From positions 1-64,000 of the forward strand of contig DAISVU010000005.1 in the NCBI GenBank assembly GCA_036839975.1: a DNA stretch of 64,000 bases, read 5' to 3'. The position numbers and the translations under genes are program-made. The stretch's first letter is position 1, and the number at the start of each line of letters is the position of its first letter. The stretch is from RGIG7111 sp036839975 (GTDB lineage: Bacteria > Bacillota > Clostridia > Peptostreptococcales > Anaerovoracaceae). A model generated the notes under the pieces. The model was not told the DNA's origin and made no database searches. It was given only the letters and a program-made list of their open reading frames with translations. Positions 57,976 through 64,000 of the stretch are shown piece by piece.

Positions 57976-59448
57976 ATGGGAGGCGTTTTTGGAGTCACAT
58001 CCTGCAGAGATTGCGTGATGGACATCTTTTTTGGCACTGACTATCATTCGCATCTTGGAACCAAACGAGGCGGCATGTGCATCCTTGAGAAAAACGGATT
58101 TAACAGGTCGATACACAACATTGAAAACAATCCGTTCAGAGGTGAGTTTGAAGATGAACTTTCAAGTATGAATGGAAACTGGGGCATCGGTTCGATAAGC
58201 GATGGAGATCCGCAGCCCCTGACAGTCTTCAGCAATGACGGAGAGTTTGCGATAACTACTGTCGGCAGGATCAACAATAAGGAAGAGATCGTAAAGGAAC
58301 TGCTGGACAAGAGCTTTTCACAGTTTATGACTATGAGCGGAGGACAGATCAATAACACAGAAGTAGTGGCGGCGATTATTTCGACAGGAAAGGACATAGT
58401 CGATGGAATCAGAAAGGCGCAGGACATCGTTGACGGCTCTGTCAGCATGCTGATATTAAATAAAGAAGGGCTGTATGCCGCCCGTGACAAATACGGCAGG
58501 ACGCCGCTGATAATCGGCCGCAACAGGGATGGCTACTGTGCAGCATCCGAGTCGTTTGCATTCATCAATATCGGATATGATTTTCAGCGGGAGCTCGGCC
58601 CCGCTGAAATAGCACTGCTTACACCTGATTCCGATACGACAGTTGGAGCGCCGGGTGAGGAAATGAAAATATGCACATTCCTGTGGACGTATTTCGGATA
58701 CACGACATCTATCTATGAAGGTAAGAATGTGGAGCTCGTACGAAACAGAAACGGAGCGATTCTTGCAAAGAGGGATGGCAAGATGGATGTGGATTATGTT
58801 GCGGGCGTTCCGGACAGCGGTGTCGCGCACGCGCTCGGATATGCGAACGAGTCGAATGCACCGTATGCAAGACCGCTTATAAAATATACACCTACATGGC
58901 CGAGAAGCTTTATGCCGCAAAATAGGAAAGCGCGCAACCTTATCGCCAAAATGAAACTGGTGCCGGTGTTTCAGATAATAAATGACAAGAAATTTGTTCT
59001 GGTCGATGATTCAATAGTGAGAGGAACTCAACTTTCCGAGACGGTATCATACCTCCTTGACAATGGCGCCAGGGAGATACATGTAAGGTCGGCGTGTCCG
59101 CCGATAATGTATGGATGCAGATATCTGAACTTTTCTAGAAGTGTAAGCGATATGGAGCTTATAACAAGACGCGTTATAAGAAAACTTGAGGCGCTTGACA
59201 AACATGAGGTGGATGAGACTGTAAACGGCGCAGATGTTGCTGAAAATATGAGCGCGTCGGATATACCGCAGGAGCTGTTGGCGGAATACGCTGATTCCTC
59301 AACGGAAAAACATGTCGCTATGGTCGAGGAAATAAGAAAAAAGCTGAAATTCGACAGCTTGAGATTTCAGGAGCTTGAGGATATACTTGAAGCGGTTGAA
59401 GTGAATCCCTGTAAACTTTGTACATACTGCTGGAACGGGAAAGGCTGA
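57976..59448 (+). CDS. purF: Amidophosphoribosyltransferase homologue lacking the nucleophilic Cys
   Basis: First step of purine synthesis (PRPP to phosphoribosylamine). The 490-aa chain has both PurF domains: an Ntn-type glutaminase half (DYHSHLGTKRGGM, NGNWGIGSISDGDPQPL) and a phosphoribosyltransferase half with FVLVDDSIVRGTQ and YTPTWPRSFMPQ. Possible Fe-S cysteines include CKLCTYC at the C-terminus. In normal PurF a Cys at the mature N-terminus (CGVFGI) attacks glutamine. Here it reads MGGVFGV, and stops just upstream exclude a longer start. The protein is therefore predicted to be unable to use glutamine by the usual mechanism and may use ammonia. It sits in the pur operon, between purN and purH. 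Confidence 0.88.
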   Translation: MGGVFGVTSCRDCVMDIFFGTDYHSHLGTKRGGMCILEKNGFNRSIHNIENNPFRGEFEDELSSMNGNWGIGSISDGDPQPLTVFSNDGEFAITTVGRINNKEEIVKELLDKSFSQFMTMSGGQINNTEVVAAIISTGKDIVDGIRKAQDIVDGSVSMLILNKEGLYAARDKYGRTPLIIGRNRDGYCAASESFAFINIGYDFQRELGPAEIALLTPDSDTTVGAPGEEMKICTFLWTYFGYTTSIYEGKNVELVRNRNGAILAKRDGKMDVDYVAGVPDSGVAHALGYANESNAPYARPLIKYTPTWPRSFMPQNRKARNLIAKMKLVPVFQIINDKKFVLVDDSIVRGTQLSETVSYLLDNGAREIHVRSACPPIMYGCRYLNFSRSVSDMELITRRVIRKLEALDKHEVDETVNGADVAENMSASDIPQELLAEYADSSTEKHVAMVEEIRKKLKFDSLRFQELEDILEAVEVNPCKLCTYCWNGKG

Positions 59449-59570
59449 TCTGATGACAGGTGTGAAATTATTGAAGCAGTCCGTGGGCATGTGTAAAGAG
59501 AGCATGTTTACGGGCAGAAGAATGTCAAACAAAAATATAAATACCGTAAGATCGGTTTGGAGGTGAAAAA

Positions 59571-61208
59571 ATGAGAGCATTACTGAGTGTATCGGATAAG
59601 ACAGGCATAGTAGAATTTGCAAAAGGGCTTGAAACCCTGGGGATAGAAGTAATATCAACAGGAGGTACGCGTAAGACGCTCGAAGAAGCAGGGATAAATG
59701 TGACCGGAATCTCTGACATAACGGGATTCCCCGAATGCCTGGATGGAAGAATAAAGACGCTTCATCCCGCAGTGCACGGGGGTCTGCTTGCAAGACGCGA
59801 TATCTCCGGGCATATGAACCAGCTCAGAGATCTCGGTATAGAAACGATAGATGTTGTTGCGATAAATCTCTACCCGTTTAAAGAAACGATCATGAAACCG
59901 GGAGCTACGCTCGAGGATGCGATAGAAAACATAGATATCGGAGGACCGGCAATGCTGAGATCGTCTGCGAAGAATCATAAAGACGTGACAGTCGTATGCG
60001 ATACGGATGACTATGACATGGTACTTGAAGCTTTGAAAAACGGCGGCGCAGATTATGACATGAAATTGAGGCTTGCGCTCAAGGTGTTCGAACATACGGC
60101 CGCGTATGATGCCATGATATCAACATACCTGAGGCGGCAGACAGCCGGAGAACTGCCGGACAAGCTGACTGTGACATTTGAAAAAATACAGGATTTAAGA
60201 TATGGTGAAAACCCGCATCAGAAAGCGGTGTATTACAGAGAGCCCGTACCGTTTGCGGGCACTTTGGTGAATGCGGAGCAGCTGCACGGGAAAGAGCTTT
60301 CATTCAACAACATAAATGACGCGAACGGCGCGCTTGAAATTTTGAAGGAATTCTGCAATCCTGCAGGCGGCGAAGTGAAACCTGCCGTTGTTGCGGTAAA
60401 GCATGCAAATCCGTGCGGGGTTGCTGTGGCAGATACACTTTCAGATGCGTATATAAAGGCTCATGACTGTGATCCGATTTCGATATTCGGAGGTATCATG
60501 GCGTGCAACAAACCGGTTGACAAAGAGACGGCAGAAGAGATAAACAAGATTTTCTTTGAGATACTTATAGCTCCTGACTTTGACGTTGATGCTCTTGAAG
60601 TGCTGAAGCGGAAAAAGAATGTGAGGCTTCTCAGGCTGCCGGAAATTGGAGAAAAGGAGCCTGAAGACGTGATAGATATTAAGAAAGTAAGCGGTGGACT
60701 GCTGGTGCAGGAAGCCGATATGTCGCTGTTTAATACGGACGGACCGGCTCCGGATCAGCCGGCTTCAGAGATTGCTTCGGGGGAAAAGACCGGCGGCGCA
60801 GAGGGTATCTGTGTGATGGACGGCAAGCTGAAGGTGGTCACAAAGAAAAGACCTGCGAAAGAGCAGCTTGCCGATATGGAGATTGCCATGAAGGTCGTGA
60901 AGCATACGAAGTCAAACGGCATCGTCTTCGTAAAGGACGGCAGGACAATCGCTGTAGGCCCAGGACAGACAAACAGGATATGGGCGGTTGAAAACTGCAT
61001 CAAAAGATGCCTTTCGGATATGAGAGGTTCCGTTATGGCTTCAGATGCGTTCTTCCCGTTCGATGACTGCGTAGCTGCAGCTGCCGAAGCGGGTGTTGCC
61101 GCTATAATCCAGCCCGGGGGCTCCATAAGAGACCAAGAGTCTATTGACAAAGCAGATGAAACAGGTATTGCCATGGTGTTCAGCGGGCAGAGACATTTTA
61201 AACATTGA
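59571..61208 (+). CDS. purH: Bifunctional AICAR transformylase / IMP cyclohydrolase
   Basis: Last two steps to IMP; it also takes AICAR released by HisF. 545 aa. The N-terminal cyclohydrolase (about 1-195) starts MRALLSVSDKTGIVEFAKGL, with DGRIKTLHPAVHGGLLARRD. The transformylase half has DLRYGENPHQKAVYY, VAVKHANPCGVAV (catalytic Lys-His) and SDAFFPFDDCV. It is about 30 residues longer than usual; the extra length lies in FNTDGPAPDQPASEIASGEK near 385-405. GGAGGTG precedes ATG 59571. Confidence 0.97.
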   Translation: MRALLSVSDKTGIVEFAKGLETLGIEVISTGGTRKTLEEAGINVTGISDITGFPECLDGRIKTLHPAVHGGLLARRDISGHMNQLRDLGIETIDVVAINLYPFKETIMKPGATLEDAIENIDIGGPAMLRSSAKNHKDVTVVCDTDDYDMVLEALKNGGADYDMKLRLALKVFEHTAAYDAMISTYLRRQTAGELPDKLTVTFEKIQDLRYGENPHQKAVYYREPVPFAGTLVNAEQLHGKELSFNNINDANGALEILKEFCNPAGGEVKPAVVAVKHANPCGVAVADTLSDAYIKAHDCDPISIFGGIMACNKPVDKETAEEINKIFFEILIAPDFDVDALEVLKRKKNVRLLRLPEIGEKEPEDVIDIKKVSGGLLVQEADMSLFNTDGPAPDQPASEIASGEKTGGAEGICVMDGKLKVVTKKRPAKEQLADMEIAMKVVKHTKSNGIVFVKDGRTIAVGPGQTNRIWAVENCIKRCLSDMRGSVMASDAFFPFDDCVAAAAEAGVAAIIQPGGSIRDQESIDKADETGIAMVFSGQRHFKH

Positions 61209-61247
61209 GATAAATGAAAATAAATACGGAGACAGGACGGACAATTT

Positions 61248-62513
61248 ATGAAAGTGTTAGTAGTAGGCGGCGGTGGCAGGGAACATGCAATTTGCTGGAA
61301 GCTGGCACAGAGCCCAAAAGTAGATAAAATTTATTGCGCACCCGGAAATGCGGGGATATCAGGTGTTGCAGACTGTGTTGACGTGGCAGCGGAAGACATG
61401 GACGGTATTTGTGAATTTGCAAGGAGCAAGTGTGTCGACCTTGCGGTTATCGGACCTGAAGTGCCGCTTTCCATGGGGATTACAGACAGGCTTGAGGCTG
61501 AAGGCATCAAGACATTCGGCCCCAATGCGAAGTGTGCCCAGCTTGAAGCAAGCAAGGCTTTTACCAAGGCATTTTTGGCCAGACACGGCATTCCGACTGC
61601 GAAATACAGGGAGTTTACGGATAAAGAGGAATTAAAAAAAGCGATAGGCATATACGGTTATCCCATGGTTATCAAGGCAGACGGACTGGCAGCGGGAAAA
61701 GGTGTGGTTCTCGCTGAAAATGCTGCCGAAGCTGAAACGGCTATAGAGTCGATGATGGGTGAAAAGGTCTTCGGTGATGCCGGAGACAGGATCGTAGTCG
61801 AGGAATGCCTTGTCGGAGTAGAAGCTTCAATGCTCTGCTTTGTAGATGAACATTCGATCGTGCCGATGGAGAGCGCGCAGGATTACAAGAGGATATTCGA
61901 TGGCGATGAGGGGCCGAACACAGGAGGTATGGGATCATATTCGCCAAGTCTTGTGTTTGACGAAACGATCATGCAGCAGATAAACGATCGCATCCTTAAA
62001 CCTGCGCTCAAGGGCTTTCAGGAGGATGGACTTGATTTTAAAGGAGTATTATTCATAGGTCTTATGATAACAAAAGACGGACCGAAGGTAATAGAATTCA
62101 ACAACAGATTCGGTTATCCGGAGACACAGGCGGTGCTGCCGCGGCTTGACACGGATCTCTATGATATATTCGAAGCGGTTACTGAAAACAGACTTGCCGA
62201 AATTGATATCAGGTGGAGCAGCAAAAAAACAGTCTGTGTTGTGATAGCTTCCGACGGTTATCCCGGAGACTATGAAAAAGGCAAGGTTATCAAAGGTATC
62301 GATGATGTTGATGATGATATCATAGTATTTCATGCGGGGACGGCATATTCAGATGGAAATATCGTGACTTCCGGCGGGCGTGTGCTCGGGGTAACAGCTT
62401 TGGCTGCAACGCATGATGAGGCATGCTCCAAAGCATTTGCAAATGTGGACAGGATCTCTTTTGAAGGTGCGCAGCACCGTCGGGATATCGGACTGATATT
62501 GCACGAGATCTAG
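61248..62513 (+). CDS. purD: Phosphoribosylamine-glycine ligase
   Basis: ATP-grasp enzyme joining phosphoribosylamine and glycine. 421 aa. Motifs: MKVLVVGGGGREHAICWKL, GPEVPLSMGI, ADGLAAGKGVVLA, GPNTGGMGSYSPS, and EFNNRFGYPETQAVLPRL (the family usually has RFGDPE; here Tyr replaces Asp). Follows purH by 39 bases and completes the set purL-E-C-M-N-F-H-D. purB and purA are not in the window. Confidence 0.97.
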   Translation: MKVLVVGGGGREHAICWKLAQSPKVDKIYCAPGNAGISGVADCVDVAAEDMDGICEFARSKCVDLAVIGPEVPLSMGITDRLEAEGIKTFGPNAKCAQLEASKAFTKAFLARHGIPTAKYREFTDKEELKKAIGIYGYPMVIKADGLAAGKGVVLAENAAEAETAIESMMGEKVFGDAGDRIVVEECLVGVEASMLCFVDEHSIVPMESAQDYKRIFDGDEGPNTGGMGSYSPSLVFDETIMQQINDRILKPALKGFQEDGLDFKGVLFIGLMITKDGPKVIEFNNRFGYPETQAVLPRLDTDLYDIFEAVTENRLAEIDIRWSSKKTVCVVIASDGYPGDYEKGKVIKGIDDVDDDIIVFHAGTAYSDGNIVTSGGRVLGVTALAATHDEACSKAFANVDRISFEGAQHRRDIGLILHEI

Positions 62514-62529
62514 AGAAAGGCGGCGGCTT

Positions 62530-63306
62530 ATGGAAAGAATGGAAAAGAATCGATTCAGTATAGACTACAGAGTGCCTTATTCGGATGTCACAAGCGGCAG
62601 AAAGATAAGAGCCGATAAGCTCGTTGACTGCTTTCAGACAATAGCAATTGCGCATTCGGATGCGGTAGGATATGATCTTGAATTTTTTGATGAAAGCGGA
62701 CTCGGATGGATAATGACGTACTGGCATGTCAGGATATTTGAAAAACCTTATGAGGGCGACAATATTTTGTTGAGCACGTGGTGTATACCGCACAAACGTG
62801 TACAGGCCTTCCGAGATTTTTCTATGGAAGATGAAAAGGGCAGAGAACTTGCACACGGATCATCGAAGTGGGCTATGATGGATACAGTGAAGAGAAGACC
62901 GGCAAGGATAAAGCGGGAATTCTATGATGCTTATGCGTTCGAGGAAGAAAATCCGATGATGGATATAGATTTTGATACGCCGCAGCCGGAAGGCGAGCCT
63001 GAGAGCAGTGTTGTTTTCCCTGTTACAAGGAGAGATACTGATACGAACGATCACACAAACAACATAGCCTATATCACGTGGGCTATGGATGAGGTCGTTG
63101 ATGATATATATGACCGAGGTGAAGTTACAGATATATGGGTTGAGTATAAAAAAGAGTGCCGCAGAGGTACGCGTGTCAGGAGCTTTAACTATTCCAGAGA
63201 GTATGAGTCTGAGGCCGGCAAGGTCAAGATACAGACCGATTCCGTGTTCAGGGATGCGGAAAGCGGCAAGATGCTGGCGCACGTGTGTGTTGAGTGGAAA
63301 GCCTGA
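62530..63306 (+). CDS. Acyl-ACP thioesterase (FatA/B-like)
   Basis: 258 aa, two hotdog repeats. N-terminal FSIDYRVPYSDVTSGRKIRA and MTYWHVRIFEKPYEGD; C-terminal DTDTNDHTNNIAYITWAMDE, which holds the Asn-x-His of the active site. It should release fatty acids from ACP, as in anaerobic Clostridia. It starts 16 bases after purD, so it may ride on the purine mRNA. An ATG three codons downstream is an alternative start. Confidence 0.9.
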   Translation: MERMEKNRFSIDYRVPYSDVTSGRKIRADKLVDCFQTIAIAHSDAVGYDLEFFDESGLGWIMTYWHVRIFEKPYEGDNILLSTWCIPHKRVQAFRDFSMEDEKGRELAHGSSKWAMMDTVKRRPARIKREFYDAYAFEEENPMMDIDFDTPQPEGEPESSVVFPVTRRDTDTNDHTNNIAYITWAMDEVVDDIYDRGEVTDIWVEYKKECRRGTRVRSFNYSREYESEAGKVKIQTDSVFRDAESGKMLAHVCVEWKA

Positions 63307-63316
63307 AGCCCTGAGT

Positions 63317-64000
63317 CTATTCCGACAATCCTTCTGAGATACCAAGTAGCAATATGCCTGCGATCAAAAGGGTCACAACGGCGTATTGCTTTTTACTTAA
63401 TTCTTCTTTTAGTACGATGCGCGAGAGTATAAGTGATATGATGCAGTATGATGATATCATAGGTGCCGCGATTACAGCTTTTCCGGCCATGGCGAATATG
63501 TATGCATATTGACCGAGCGTTTCAAATATTGCAGCCAGTATATTGTCGCGTTGCCGGCTTATGTGGATCTTTTCTTTTTTTATCACGCGCATGTAGAAAA
63601 ACATGAGCAGTCCTACTATAAAAAAAGTAAGTTCGTAAGATGTGTTGGCCACATTCTCGAGATTATCCGCAGTTACACCTGCAAGCGGTGTTGAATCAGG
63701 ATCATCAAGATAATACGCATCCAGAAAGGTGCCTATGGCATCAAAAAAACAATAAAGTATAGGCATGAAGAATGCAACGAAACCGATCTTATATTTCCTG
63801 TCGTGTTCTGCAACATACTGATCCTGCTTTTTCTTTTCTATAATACCCAGCCAGAAGATACTGACACAGATAAGAACAACTCCCACACCAGAAAGCACGT
63901 CGATCGAACGACCGAGAAATATTATTACCATAAGGCATGAAAATGCGCCGGATGAATTTTGTATCGGTCCCGAGATGGACAGGTCAAGATATCTAAGTCC
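63317..64000 (-). CDS. EamA/DMT-family transporter (5' end cut by window)
   Basis: The frame runs off the window edge; 227 codons are visible, ending at TAG 63317-63319. Six or seven hydrophobic segments, with the C-terminal EamA repeat NILAAIFETLGQYAYIFAM, then VIAAPMISSYCIISLILSRI and VLKEELSKKQYAVVTLLIAG. DMT transporters move small metabolites; no substrate can be inferred. Convergent with the thioesterase, ten bases apart, with no clear terminator. Confidence 0.85.
   Translation of the reverse strand, partial: GLRYLDLSISGPIQNSSGAFSCLMVIIFLGRSIDVLSGVGVVLICVSIFWLGIIEKKKQDQYVAEHDRKYKIGFVAFFMPILYCFFDAIGTFLDAYYLDDPDSTPLAGVTADNLENVANTSYELTFFIVGLLMFFYMRVIKKEKIHISRQRDNILAAIFETLGQYAYIFAMAGKAVIAAPMISSYCIISLILSRIVLKEELSKKQYAVVTLLIAGILLLGISEGLSE

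Noticed and set aside
1..64000. tRNA, rRNA or CRISPR array
   Set aside because: Intergenic stretches were read for cloverleaf ends, rRNA blocks and regularly spaced repeats; none was convincing.

Overview
The window reads as a chromosomal segment of an anaerobic, Gram-positive-type bacterium, most likely a clostridial Bacillota of low to moderate GC. The signs are strong AGGAGG ribosome-binding sites, a T-box leader before leuA, short-form HisG with HisZ, single-chain PurL, GTP-type PEP carboxykinase, an oxygen-sensitive NrdD/NrdG pair and an AmmeMemoRadiSam locus. Closer placement (for example near Mogibacterium/Anaerovoracaceae) is only a guess. About 90% of the DNA is coding. I found no rRNA, tRNA or CRISPR array.

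Layout. 1-8.2 kb: end of rpmE, then prfA, tsaC/sua5, rpiB, upp, pckG, tyrS and a membrane-anchored L,D-transpeptidase, all on the plus strand and closed by a bidirectional terminator. 8.2-12.1 kb: leuD, leuC and leuA on the minus strand behind a T-box leader with a clear promoter; leuB is not here. 12.2-18.9 kb: ilvB, ilvN, ilvC, ilvD, then hisD. 19.1-25.8 kb: hisZGCBHAF-IE, a complete histidine set when hisD is added. 26-27.7 kb: a malic-enzyme-fold protein that has lost most substrate-binding residues. 27.7-30 kb: a two-gene AmmeMemoRadiSam operon (radical SAM enzyme plus a Memo-AMMECR1 fusion). 30.3-32.6 kb: a frameshifted secreted protein, and a lipoprotein that is a PepD/M20-type peptidase without its metal ligands. 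32.7-35.9 kb: nrdD and nrdG, with a Shine-Dalgarno-occluding hairpin in the leader.

36-38.1 kb is a graveyard: a serine recombinase tail, a small XRE regulator, a broken YhcG/DUF1016 nuclease, the start of a type III DNA methyltransferase, and a small membrane protein with two in-frame stops. 38.2-42.3 kb: a BusR-like GntR/RCK_C regulator and a three-gene quaternary-amine ABC transporter whose last gene fuses permease and binding protein. 42.3-45.8 kb: a very large MMPL/RND exporter with about six degenerate helical repeats in its first outside loop. 45.9-50.8 kb: YjbQ, an NlpC/P60-G5 cell-wall hydrolase, a small unknown protein and a secreted papain-like protease with a bacterial Ig-like tail. 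51-62.5 kb: the purine operon purL-E-C-M-N-F-H-D. It has two oddities: purL carries an in-frame TGA where a Trp codon is expected, and PurF lacks the N-terminal nucleophilic cysteine. 62.5-64 kb: an acyl-ACP thioesterase and a truncated EamA-type transporter.

Together the region is a biosynthetic core (branched-chain amino acids, histidine, purines, deoxynucleotides) interrupted by a decaying mobile/defence patch and several secreted or envelope genes. The most interesting signals are three proteins that keep an enzyme fold but lose its catalytic residues (malic-enzyme-like, PepD-like, PurF glutaminase half), the purL stop codon, and the repeat-bearing MMPL protein.
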